From Nitrospina sp. LS_NOB (GTDB taxonomy: Bacteria; Nitrospinota; Nitrospinia; Nitrospinales; VA-1), in assembly GCA_001542995.1 (NCBI GenBank), contig LFLA01000026.1, positions 1-64,000 on the forward strand: DNA of 64,000 bases, read 5' to 3'. Position numbers and translations under genes: made by a program. The notes below the pieces were generated by a model. The model searched no databases and was not told where the DNA came from. It saw nothing but the letters and a program-made list of their open reading frames with translations. Of the stretch, positions 51,682-60,892 are shown piece after piece (position 1 is the first letter of the stretch; every line of letters begins with the position of its first letter).

Positions 51682-52617
51682 TCAGGTTTTTAACTGTTCC
51701 TTGAAATATTTCAAAGTCGATTGCAAACCCTCGTCCAGACTGACTACAGGTTCCCAGTTTAGATGTTTTCTGGCGCGGGTGATATCGGGCTGCCGGATTT
51801 TTGGGTCATCTTCCGGCAAGGGAACGTAGATAATCTTACTCTCGCTGTGGGTCGCTTGCAAAATTTTATTGGCCATTTCTTTAACCGTCATTTCATTTGG
51901 GTTGCCAATATTAATAGGATAATTCTGGTCTGACATCAGCAGGCGATAGAGGCCTTCAACGAGATCCGACACGAAACAGAAGCTTCGTGTCTGTGAGCCT
52001 TCCCCGTAGACCGTTAAATCTTTTCCCGTGAGAGCCTGTTTCAAAAAATTAGGAATAGCCCGACCGTCATTGACCCGCATGCGGGGTCCATAGGTATTAA
52101 AAATACGGGCGATCTTGGTGTTGATCCCGTGTGTCCTGTGGTAAGCCATGGTGATGGCTTCGGCAAATCGTTTGGCTTCGTCATAGACACCGCGTGGGCC
52201 AATGGGGTTCACGTTTCCCCAATACTCTTCTGGTTGCGGGTGGATCAAGGGGTCGCCATAAACTTCAGAGGTGGAAGCAAGGAGAAAAGTGGTATTTTTG
52301 GCTTTTGCCAGACCTAGGGCATTATGCGTACCCAGCGCGCCAACTTTGAGAGTTTGAATGGGAAGCTCCAAATAGTCAATAGGACTGGCAGGGGATGCGA
52401 AATGAAGAATATAATCCAACTTGCCTTCCAGATTGATATATTCGGAAACATTATGCTCCACAAATTTAAACTTCTCGCTTTTTAAACCGGATATATTATC
52501 TCTGGAACCAGTGATAAGATTATCCATGCAGACCACCTCATGGCCTTTATCGAGAAAGTATTCGCATAAATGCGAACCCAGAAAACCTGCGCCGCCTGTG
52601 ACTAATGTTCTTGGCAT
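51682..52617 (-). CDS. UDP-glucuronate decarboxylase (UXS)-like NAD-dependent epimerase
   Basis: [77 protein letters not shown]. Confidence 0.9.
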   Translation of the reverse strand: MPRTLVTGGAGFLGSHLCEYFLDKGHEVVCMDNLITGSRDNISGLKSEKFKFVEHNVSEYINLEGKLDYILHFASPASPIDYLELPIQTLKVGALGTHNALGLAKAKNTTFLLASTSEVYGDPLIHPQPEEYWGNVNPIGPRGVYDEAKRFAEAITMAYHRTHGINTKIARIFNTYGPRMRVNDGRAIPNFLKQALTGKDLTVYGEGSQTRSFCFVSDLVEGLYRLLMSDQNYPINIGNPNEMTVKEMANKILQATHSESKIIYVPLPEDDPKIRQPDITRARKHLNWEPVVSLDEGLQSTLKYFKEQLKT

Positions 52618-52624
52618 ACTCACC

Positions 52625-53572
52625 TCATGATTGATTTGGAACTGGATCAAACAGGGTTCCCCGTTCAATTTTATAGCCAGCTAGAAAACTTTTAGCCGAC
52701 ATACTTTTTTTGCCTTCCGGTTGCAGTTCGGTGATGACCAGTCGTCCCAGCCCGGTGCCCACCTCAATGCCCATATCGGAAACTCGGGCCACCTTTCCCG
52801 GCATGTCATCGGAAACTCCCTCAGCGATTTGAACTTTTAATATTCGTAACCGTTTCTTGTTTAGCAAAGTGAAGGTTCCCGGCCAGGGGGTCAGTCCCCG
52901 AACCTGATTCGAAAGAATGGCGGCAGACCGCTCCCATTTGATCAGGCCTTCTTCCTTTTTCAGTTTGGCCGCATACGTGGCTTGGTTGTGATCCTGCGGG
53001 ACAGGCAGTAGTGTATTTTCTTCAAGCCTCTTGAGGGTCTCCAGTACCAGAGTTCCCCCCATTTCAGACAAGGTGTCGTGCAGAGTTTGTGCGTTATCGG
53101 TTGCATGGATAGGAGTTTCTTGCATGAGCAGGATGTCTCCGGTATCCATGCCTTTATCCATAATCATAGTGGTGACTCCCGATTTGGTATCGCCGTTAAG
53201 AATGGACCGATGAATGGGAGCCGCCCCTCGATATTTAGGTAAAAGCGAGGAATGCAGGTTGATGCAGAACTGCTTGGGAATTTTAAGAAAGGTCTCACTC
53301 AATATTTGCCCGAAAGCGACCACGATAATTATGTCGGGCCGATTTTTTTTTAATGACTCGATGAACTCAGGGTCATTCACCGTTTCAGGTTGCAGTATGG
53401 GAAGGTTAGAGTCCAACGCATACTGTTTGATTGGGGAAACAAGAAGTTTCTGTCCCCGGCCCTTCGGCTTGTCGGGCTGGGTGATGACGGTCAGTACGGA
53501 ATGCGAAGAATGGTGCAGGACCTTAAGGGTTGGAAGCGCAAATTCCGGCGTTCCCATAAATACAATATTCAT
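52625..53572 (-). CDS. fmt: methionyl-tRNA formyltransferase
   Basis: [52 protein letters not shown]. Confidence 0.97.
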   Translation of the reverse strand: MNIVFMGTPEFALPTLKVLHHSSHSVLTVITQPDKPKGRGQKLLVSPIKQYALDSNLPILQPETVNDPEFIESLKKNRPDIIIVVAFGQILSETFLKIPKQFCINLHSSLLPKYRGAAPIHRSILNGDTKSGVTTMIMDKGMDTGDILLMQETPIHATDNAQTLHDTLSEMGGTLVLETLKRLEENTLLPVPQDHNQATYAAKLKKEEGLIKWERSAAILSNQVRGLTPWPGTFTLLNKKRLRILKVQIAEGVSDDMPGKVARVSDMGIEVGTGLGRLVITELQPEGKKSMSAKSFLAGYKIERGTLFDPVPNQS

Positions 53573-54081
53573 GCATCCTGCTCTTTGATTTTCTTTTTGA
53601 ATTTTCGTTTTAGAATATCCCGTTTTACTTTTCCCAAGTTGTCCCAAAAAAGAACGCCGTTTAGATGATCCATTTCATGTTGAAAGGCTCGCGCCAGGTA
53701 CCCTTCGGCTTCATAGCGGACTTCGTTTCCATCGAGATCGTAGCCCTTGATTTCAATCTGGCTGGCCCGGGTCACTTCTGCCATCACATCGGGAATGCTC
53801 AGGCAACCTTCTTCCCCGAGTTCACTGCCTTCCATAGACGTGATTTCCGGATTGATCACGGTCACCAGGTTTTCTTTATCGGTTTCGACACCGATGTTGA
53901 TCACAAACAGGCGCCACGGCAACCCGATCTGGTTGGCGGCAAGCCCGACTCCCGGAGCGGCGAGTGTGGTTGCCACCATATTTTCCGCAAGGGTGACCAG
54001 CTCCCCATCAATATTATCAATGGGCAGGCACATTTTCCTTAAAACAGGATCGAGGCAGTTTTTTATTTCCAGCAAAGCCAT
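53569..54081 (-). CDS. def: peptide deformylase
   Basis: APGVGLAANQIGLPWR, EEGCLSIPD, FQHEMDHLNG. Confidence 0.97.
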   Translation of the reverse strand: MALLEIKNCLDPVLRKMCLPIDNIDGELVTLAENMVATTLAAPGVGLAANQIGLPWRLFVINIGVETDKENLVTVINPEITSMEGSELGEEGCLSIPDVMAEVTRASQIEIKGYDLDGNEVRYEAEGYLARAFQHEMDHLNGVLFWDNLGKVKRDILKRKFKKKIKEQDA

Positions 54082-54157
54082 GTTTATAAACCTTATCGGC
54101 CATCCACTGAGATATCAGTTATCACCGGTCAATTTTAATACAGAATGGAACCCGTAT

Positions 54158-54252
54158 CTAGCCCCACTCGGCGTGGGGCCAGTTAAGCTGAGAAAACCGA
54201 TTGTTTAGCAACAAGAGCCATTGGCTCTCTACCCCCGGTCGTTGACCGGGCC
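54158..54252. repeat. hairpin-bounded dispersed repeat between def and argJ
   Basis: gccccactcggcgtggggc; gctgagaaaaccgattgtttagcaacaagagccattgg; cccggtcgttgaccggg directly at the argJ stop. Confidence 0.75.
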
Positions 54253-54253
54253 G

Positions 54254-55468
54254 TCAGGTGGTGTATTCCGCATTGATTTTAACGTAATCATACGACAAGT
54301 CGCAGGTCAAAACTTCTTCCCATTCTTTTCCACCATGCAGATCGATGGTGATATTGATTTCATGTTGCCGCATTGCTTTGACCAGTTTTTGGGAAGGTAA
54401 ATTTGCAGGGTTGCCATTTTTCAGCAGCAGGTTTTTATTTAACAATATATCAACTTTGTCGGGATCAAAGGGTGCGCCGGCATTGCCCACTGCGCAATAA
54501 ATTCGTCCCCAGTTCGGGTCTTCCCCAAACAACGCAGTTTTGACTAATGATGAGGTGGCAACAGAGTTTGCTATGAGGTATGCCTGTTTGCGTGTTTTTC
54601 CTCCCTGAACGCGAACGGTGACGAACTTGGTTGCGCCTTCTCCATCCAGAATAATTTTGGATGCCAGGTTTTTGCTTATTGTGGTCAACGCTTTCACAAA
54701 TTCCCGGTAGCCTGAGGTGTTGGCTTTTATCGTCAGATTTTTTGCCTCTCCATTGGCGAGGGCGATGACACAATCATTGGTGCTGTTGTCTCCATCTACG
54801 GTAATGCGATTGAAAGAACGATCGGTAGCTTCTATCAGGGCCATTTTAAGGGTCTTGGAATCGATCACCGCATTGGTCCATAAAAAACCTAGCATGGTTG
54901 CCATATTAGGATGGATCATTCCGGATCCCTTACATATTCCTCCAATGGCGATGCGGTGTCCTTTAAAGTTGTAACTCACCTTGTCTGTTTTAGATATCAG
55001 GTCGGTGGTCATGATGGCTTCTGAAGCATCGATCCAGTTTTTTACAGTCCGCCCCAGTTTTAGCACCAGTTGAGGAGCGGCCTTTAAAATTTTATGGGAG
55101 GGAAGCGGGACCCCAATCACTCCGGTGGCAGCGATGAGCACTTCTTTTTGCGGGATGGACAATTCTTCAGCTATTTTTTTCGTGATCGCGTCGCAGTCTT
55201 CCATGCCCTTGGCCCCGACTACCGCGTTGGCGTTTCCACTGTTAACAATAATGGCCCGGCAACTACCACCGGATGAGGACAAGGCACGGCGGCTCCAGGT
55301 CACAGTAGGAGATACAATCCGGTTTTTGCTAAATACACCGGCTACAGTGGCTGGAACATCGGACACGATTAATGCCAGATCTTTAATGTTATTTGCTTTG
55401 ATGCCGCAACTCAGTCCCACCGCTTTAAATCCGGGAACTGCCGGGTTGCGATTTTTTAAAAGTTTCAT
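54254..55468 (-). CDS. argJ: bifunctional glutamate N-acetyltransferase/amino-acid acetyltransferase
   Basis: GGICKGSGMIHPNMATMLGFLWTNA, DGDNSTNDCV. Confidence 0.96.
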   Translation of the reverse strand: MKLLKNRNPAVPGFKAVGLSCGIKANNIKDLALIVSDVPATVAGVFSKNRIVSPTVTWSRRALSSSGGSCRAIIVNSGNANAVVGAKGMEDCDAITKKIAEELSIPQKEVLIAATGVIGVPLPSHKILKAAPQLVLKLGRTVKNWIDASEAIMTTDLISKTDKVSYNFKGHRIAIGGICKGSGMIHPNMATMLGFLWTNAVIDSKTLKMALIEATDRSFNRITVDGDNSTNDCVIALANGEAKNLTIKANTSGYREFVKALTTISKNLASKIILDGEGATKFVTVRVQGGKTRKQAYLIANSVATSSLVKTALFGEDPNWGRIYCAVGNAGAPFDPDKVDILLNKNLLLKNGNPANLPSQKLVKAMRQHEINITIDLHGGKEWEEVLTCDLSYDYVKINAEYTT

Positions 55469-55473
55469 GATTG

Positions 55474-56511
55474 TTAAGGAAAAACTGCCGGGGCCATGAG
55501 ACCGGTTTTTTCATCCAGGCCCAGCATGATGTTCATATTCTGGACGGCCTGCCCCGAGGCGCCTTTGATTAAATTATCTAACGCGCTGGTGATGATCAGA
55601 CGCTGGTTTCGCGCATCAACCTTGAGGCCAATATCGCAAAAATTAGACGAAAGCACATGATGACTGCTGGCGAATTTGCCCGGATTTAATACGCGAATAA
55701 AACTTTCGCTTTTATAAAAGTCGCGGTAATGCTCGACCAGTTTTTCATCGCTGAGAGTTTCGTTCAGGTTGATATAAACTGTGCTCAACATTCCCCGGGT
55801 CATGGGAACCAGGTGCGGGGAAAACGTAAGGCGCACGGGTTTACCCGCCAGAGTGGAAAGCTCCTGCTCCATTTCGGGGGTGTGCCGGTGATCGGCCAGA
55901 CCATAAGGACTGATCCCTTCATTGACCTCACTGTAATTTGTGGTCAGGGAAGGTTTGCGTCCGGCACCGGAGACGCCGGATTTGCTGTCTGAAATTATGG
56001 AATCGAGGTCTACCCAATCGGTCTTAAGAAGCGGAGCCAGAGCCAGAATCACACTGGTCGGGTAGCAACCAGGGTTGGCAATGAAGCGTGCGGTTTGAAT
56101 GGCTTGGCGATGCAGTTCCGGCAAACCATATACGGCCTGCTCAAGAAGCTCCGGGTGGGTATGGGTGACGGAGTACCAGTCTGAGTAGGCTTCTGGGTCT
56201 TTCAGCCGGTAGTCGGCACTCAGGTCGATGACTTTGCAGTCGGACTTTAAATAAACGGGAAGCTTGTCCATGACCGTTATGTGAGGCAAGGCCAGAAATA
56301 AAACATCACATTCGTTGGCGATACTATCATCCAGAGGCCGAAGCTTGAGGTCAACGATTCCATTCAAAGATGGAAACACCTCGGCGATGTTTTGACCCTG
56401 AAAAGTCTCGGAGGTCAAAGTCGTAAGTTCCACATCTGGATGCCCGGCAAGAAGACGAATCAATTCCAGTCCGGTATATCCACTGGCTCCAGCAATACCA
56501 ACTTTTATCAT
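55474..56511 (-). CDS. argC: N-acetyl-gamma-glutamyl-phosphate reductase
   Basis: IKVGIAGASGYTGLELIRLLAGHP, IANPGCYPTSVILAL. Confidence 0.97.
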   Translation of the reverse strand: MIKVGIAGASGYTGLELIRLLAGHPDVELTTLTSETFQGQNIAEVFPSLNGIVDLKLRPLDDSIANECDVLFLALPHITVMDKLPVYLKSDCKVIDLSADYRLKDPEAYSDWYSVTHTHPELLEQAVYGLPELHRQAIQTARFIANPGCYPTSVILALAPLLKTDWVDLDSIISDSKSGVSGAGRKPSLTTNYSEVNEGISPYGLADHRHTPEMEQELSTLAGKPVRLTFSPHLVPMTRGMLSTVYINLNETLSDEKLVEHYRDFYKSESFIRVLNPGKFASSHHVLSSNFCDIGLKVDARNQRLIITSALDNLIKGASGQAVQNMNIMLGLDEKTGLMAPAVFP

Positions 56512-56689
56512 AAAAAAATTCCTATTTATGAATAGGGTTTCACTTTAAATGATTTTACTTGATTGATAAGAAAAGGGGGTGTCTTTTCCCGGAAAAACCT
56601 TGCTTACGAAAAGAGATCGGCCAAAGTTTCCGGATAAAAAACCTGCTAGCAAATTGAGGGTTGTGGCCAGCCTCCTGCCACGACCAGCG

Positions 56690-56786
56690 TGACGCTGGAC
56701 TTAATGAGCAATAACTTTCTTTGGCGAGAAATCTTTACTCTCGGCCGAATAAGCCCTTGCCATTTTCCTCCGGGCGTTGCCCGGGG
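56690..56786 (+). repeat. hairpin-bounded dispersed repeat at the rpsI 3' end
   Basis: ccagcgtgacgctggacttaatgagcaataactttctttggcgagaaatctttactctcggccgaataagcccttgccattttcctccgggcgttgcccgg. Confidence 0.8.
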
Positions 56787-56787
56787 C

Positions 56788-57186
56788 TTAACGTTTGGAG
56801 AACTGGAACTTTTTGCGTGCCCCGGGTTGTCCGTATTTTTTTCTTTCTACGGTTCTTGAGTCCCGAGTGAGGAATCCAGCTTTTTTAAGGGGTACTCGTA
56901 AACTTGGGTCGGTCAAAATGAGAGCGCGGGAAATACCCAGACGCAATGCGCCGGACTGGCCGGAAAGACCTCCACCTTGAACGGTGGCCTGGATATCTAT
57001 AGACTCTAGTGTGTCAGTCGTGATCAACGGGTGCTTGATGATACACTCAAGGCTCTCCCGGCAAAAATATTCCTTAATTGATTTGTTGTTGACTACGATT
57101 TTGCCGTCGCCTTTTTGAATCCATACTTTGGCGATAGATTCTTTGCGTTTTCCCGTTGCGTAAAATTTTTCGATGGTGCCTTCCAT
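56788..57186 (-). CDS. rpsI: 30S ribosomal protein S9
   Basis: YATGKRKESIAKVWI..GGGLSGQSGALRLGISRAL..TRDSRTVERKKYGQPGARKKFQFSKR. Confidence 0.98.
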   Translation of the reverse strand: MEGTIEKFYATGKRKESIAKVWIQKGDGKIVVNNKSIKEYFCRESLECIIKHPLITTDTLESIDIQATVQGGGLSGQSGALRLGISRALILTDPSLRVPLKKAGFLTRDSRTVERKKYGQPGARKKFQFSKR

Positions 57187-57238
57187 AATCGTGTCTGCTC
57201 TCTTTTTTAAATTTTGCTTAATGGATTATTTTGTTATA

Positions 57239-57340
57239 CCGGCGCAATCGCCGGTGGCAAATTGCAATGCCTTTATTATGTGGGCAAATGTTCTCTCGGC
57301 TTATAAGCTATTGCCCATTGCTTCTCTCGCTAGAGAGCGA
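57239..57340 (+). repeat. hairpin-bounded dispersed repeat at the rplM 3' end
   Basis: ccggcgcaatcgccgg; ggcaaattgcaatgcctttattatgtgggcaaatgttctctcggcttataagctattgcccattgc; ctctcgctagagag. Confidence 0.8.
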
Positions 57341-57761
57341 CCACTTCCGGGTTCTGACTCGTATGTGGGTGCTGGTCGTTATTGTAAATTCTAAAATTGT
57401 TGTGCAGAGTTCTGCCTAATCTTGTTTTCGGTAACATTCCCTGAATCGCCTTTTTCAGTAGGTCAGAAGGCTGCTTCTCAAGAACCTGTTTTGCCGTGAC
57501 GGATTTGATTCCTCCCGGCCAACCCGTATGATGGTAATAAATTTTGTCGTCCCATTTCTTACCGGTCAGTTTAACCTTTGCGGCGTTGATGATGATGACG
57601 TTATCCCCTGTATCCACATGGGGAGTAAAAATAGGTTTGGTTTTGCCACGAATGATTGAAGCGGCTGTGCTGGCTACACGCCCCAACGGTTTATCGGCAG
57701 CATCAATCACCACCCATTTTTTAACAACATCGGTATTTTTAGCAAAAAAGGTCGTTTTCAT
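57330..57761 (-). CDS. rplM: 50S ribosomal protein L13
   Basis: WVVIDAADKPLGRVASTAASIIRGK..FTPHVDTGDNVIIINA. Confidence 0.98.
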   Translation of the reverse strand: MKTTFFAKNTDVVKKWVVIDAADKPLGRVASTAASIIRGKTKPIFTPHVDTGDNVIIINAAKVKLTGKKWDDKIYYHHTGWPGGIKSVTAKQVLEKQPSDLLKKAIQGMLPKTRLGRTLHNNFRIYNNDQHPHTSQNPEVVAL

Positions 57762-57952
57762 TATATTCCGGTTTCTGTCGATATTTATTTTTAGTAGTGT
57801 AAACCGGCTATAATAAAAGAGATATCTGGCTCTGTCAACCGGAAAGCATCATTAAATGGCGGATTTGCCGGAAAGTTTCTTTACTTTATTTTTCGGAGAA
57901 AATAGACTAAATTTGTCTATTCTAAACTTTTCGCGATCTATAAGCTAACTAT

Positions 57953-59932
57953 ATGGAAAATATGGCACAATCTGAAGATTTTGCACCTGCACGAGCCGGT
58001 GGGGATGTTAATGGAGAGGCTCTGGACCGGTCCATTGAGCGCTCCCGGGACTTTTTGCTCTCCTGCCAGAACGCTGAGGGTTATTGGGTGGACGAATTGG
58101 AGGCCAATGTTACCATTTCGGCCGAATTTATTTTCTTCATGCATTTCACCGACCGGCTGGACCCTGTCAAACAAGACAAGATCGTAAAATATTTACTGCA
58201 TCATCAAAGGGAGGATGGCAGTTGGCCGCTTTTTTATGGTGGCCTGTGCGACATTAACTCGACGGTTGAGTCCTATATGGCTCTTAAAATGGCCGGCCTG
58301 CCCGCCGACCGGGAAGAGATGGCGCGAGCCCGTCAGGCGATTTTTGCCAACGGGGGTATTAAAAAAACCCGGGTCTTCACAAAAATGTTCCTCGCCATGT
58401 TCGGTCAGGTTTCCTGGGACGACTGCCCAGCGATGCCGGTAGAGATTATTTTGTTGCCCAACTGGTTTCTTATTAATATCTATGAGATTTCGAGCTGGTC
58501 GCGGGGCACGGTGGTTCCCCTTTCTATTGTGCGTTCCTTCGAACCGGTTTATGAGCTTCCGGAAGGACGGGACGTTCAGGAATTGTTCACCAAAAAAGAT
58601 CTGGATCTGGATTTCAAACCCAACGGCCTGCCTTTCACCAGTTGGAGAAACACGTTTATATATCTCGATCGCTTTATCAAGGCTATCGGCAAGTTCCCCT
58701 TTAAACCTCTGCGCAAAAAAGCGCTTAAAAAAGTCGAGGAATGGACGCTGGAGCACCAGGAAGACGAGGGTGACTTTGGCGGTATTCAACCGGCCATGTT
58801 CAATGCCCTTTTAGCGTTGTACCTTTTAGGCTACGCCGAAGACCATCCCGCGTGTGTGAAAGGAATGGAAGCGGTGGACCGCTTCATGCTGGAAAAAGAC
58901 GGGCGGCTCTGGATGCAGCCCTGCGTCTCGCCTTTGTGGGACACGGCCATCTGCGCCAACGCCTTGTTGGATTCGGGACTGCCACCCGACCACCCGGCCC
59001 TGGTGAAAGCCGGTGAGTGGATCATTGGCAAACAGGTGATCAAGCGTGGCGACTGGCAGGTGAAGAATCCGACAGTGGAGCCGGGAGGTTGGGCGTTTGA
59101 GTTTTATAATGAACTGTATCCGGACACCGATGACACGGCAGAGATTTTGCTTTTCCTCGATCGGATCGAGGTCACCGACAACCGCTGGAAGTTGAGCGAA
59201 TGCCAGCGGGCGATGGACTGGTTGTTGAGCATGCAGAGTAAAAGCGGTGGATGGGGAGCCTTCGATGTGGATAACGATAGGGAGGTTCTCAACGAAGTTC
59301 CTTTTGCCGACCATAAGGCGTTGCTGGATCCTGCAACGGTGGATGTGACGAGCCGGATTCTTTGGATGCTGGCAAAATGGGGATTTAAAAAACAGCACCC
59401 GCAGGTTCAACGGGCCATCAAGTTTATCAAAGACCGTCAGGAAGTGGATGGTTGCTGGTATGGCCGATGGGGAGTGAATTATATTTATGGAACGTTTTTA
59501 GCCTTGAACGGTTTGCGTGCCATCGGTGAGGACATGAAGGATAGGTTCAGCCGGCAAGCCGTCCTCTGGTTGGAAACTCACCAAAATGAAGATGGAGGTT
59601 GGGGTGAAACCTGCCAAAGTTATACAGAGCCGAGCTTGCGGGGTCGGGGTCAAAGCACTGCCTCACAAACCGCCTGGGCCTTGCTGGGGCTCATTGCCGC
59701 CGGTGAGGAAAAAAATTCGGTTGTAGAACGCGGCGTTCACTATTTGATCGAAACGCAAAAAGATTCAGGGGAATTTTCAGGAAGCTGGTGGGAGGATGAG
59801 TTCACCGGTACTGGGTTTCCCATCCATTTCTTCATCAAATACCATATGTATCAGCATTTCTTCCCGCTGATGGCTTTGTCCCGCTACCGGCACCAGCGTG
59901 ACGCTGGCCGGTCAGTGACCAGTGGTAGATAG
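57953..59932 (+). CDS. shc: squalene-hopene cyclase
   Basis: QW motifs, DVDNDREVLNEVPFADHKALLDP; C-terminal RHQRDAGRSVTSGR is repeat-derived. Confidence 0.95.
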   Translation: MENMAQSEDFAPARAGGDVNGEALDRSIERSRDFLLSCQNAEGYWVDELEANVTISAEFIFFMHFTDRLDPVKQDKIVKYLLHHQREDGSWPLFYGGLCDINSTVESYMALKMAGLPADREEMARARQAIFANGGIKKTRVFTKMFLAMFGQVSWDDCPAMPVEIILLPNWFLINIYEISSWSRGTVVPLSIVRSFEPVYELPEGRDVQELFTKKDLDLDFKPNGLPFTSWRNTFIYLDRFIKAIGKFPFKPLRKKALKKVEEWTLEHQEDEGDFGGIQPAMFNALLALYLLGYAEDHPACVKGMEAVDRFMLEKDGRLWMQPCVSPLWDTAICANALLDSGLPPDHPALVKAGEWIIGKQVIKRGDWQVKNPTVEPGGWAFEFYNELYPDTDDTAEILLFLDRIEVTDNRWKLSECQRAMDWLLSMQSKSGGWGAFDVDNDREVLNEVPFADHKALLDPATVDVTSRILWMLAKWGFKKQHPQVQRAIKFIKDRQEVDGCWYGRWGVNYIYGTFLALNGLRAIGEDMKDRFSRQAVLWLETHQNEDGGWGETCQSYTEPSLRGRGQSTASQTAWALLGLIAAGEEKNSVVERGVHYLIETQKDSGEFSGSWWEDEFTGTGFPIHFFIKYHMYQHFFPLMALSRYRHQRDAGRSVTSGR

Positions 59933-60010
59933 CAATATAGCTTATCAAGCCGAGAACGCGTTTGCACGCAGCAAAAAGACATTGCAATTTGCCTCCCCTG
60001 CTGGTGGAAG
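59889..60010 (-). repeat. hairpin-bounded dispersed repeat overlapping the shc 3' end
   Basis: ccagcgtgacgctgg; reverse core ggcaaattgcaatgtctttttgctgcgtgcaaacgcgttctcggcttgataagctatattgc. Confidence 0.8.
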
Positions 60011-60098
60011 GAGCAGGTCAGGAGGTTGCAGCCCCCCAACCGACGTGTGTGACCACGCCACGGATAAACCGCTACTCCAGCGAACAACGAGTTTATCA

Positions 60099-60251
60099 GT
60101 GGAATTGGAAAAAATCTATGAAGTCCGGTGCCGGTTTTGTGGCCGTCTTCTGTTCAACGTTAAAGAGTTTTTAAACACCCTTTTGATGTCATTTAAAGAG
60201 CATTTAATTGAAGTGAAATGCCAACGATGCAAGCAGATCAACAAACTATAA
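60099..60251 (+). CDS. Com-like zinc-finger protein (Mu-type translational regulator family)
   Basis: VRCRFCGRLLFNV...IEVKCQRCKQINKL, CxxC...CxxC; precedes an adenine methylase gene; GTG/TTG start uncertain. Confidence 0.65.
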   Translation: MELEKIYEVRCRFCGRLLFNVKEFLNTLLMSFKEHLIEVKCQRCKQINKL

Positions 60252-60830
60252 ATCGAATGCCTCTGAGCATGAAAAAGCAGAGGTGTTTTCTCAGTTGGGT
60301 CGGAGGCAAGTCTCGGCTTGCGCCGGTGATCGTCAAACAATTTCCGGAACACAAAACTTACGTCGAGGTGTTCGGTGGTGCGGCATGGGTTTTATTCCGC
60401 AAAGAACCGTCGCATGTTGAGGTCTATAACGACATCAACGGGGACCTGGCTAATCTTTTCCGGGTGGTGAAGCACCGACCATCGGCATTGGTGGAACGGC
60501 TAAGCCTGATCCTGTATTCGCGTGAGAGCTATAAAGAGTTTGTTGGTGAGTGGAAAGAAAGACCAACTGACGAGGTGGACCGAGCTGCGAGTTTTATTTA
60601 TGTGGTTCGATCAGCATTCGGCGCAAAGCCAGCCGGTGGTTGGGCGTATGGCAAGACTTCTAAGCCAAGGACGGTGGGTCCGACCTTGATTTTTTAAAAG
60701 AAGTTCAGGAGAGGTCGAGAGCGGTATATATTGATGGTCAGTCATGGGAGAAGGTGATCGCGGCTTCCGGGTGCGCTCGACCGGGCCTATACATTATTCT
60801 GATAACAATAAACGATCCTCCGCCCGCATG
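60218..60830 (+). pseudogene. phage-type DNA adenine methylase (D12/Dam) remnant
   Basis: FLSWVGGKSRLAPVIVKQFPEHKTYVEVFGGAAWVLFRKEPSHVEVYNDINGDLANLFRVVK; frameshift near 60690 then DFLKEVQERSRAVYIDGQSWEKVI; DPPY motif absent. Confidence 0.8.
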
Positions 60831-60892
60831 AAAAAAGAACTTCTCATAAGGAATTTTTAGTAACAAATTCTATTCGTAACAGGGGATATCTA

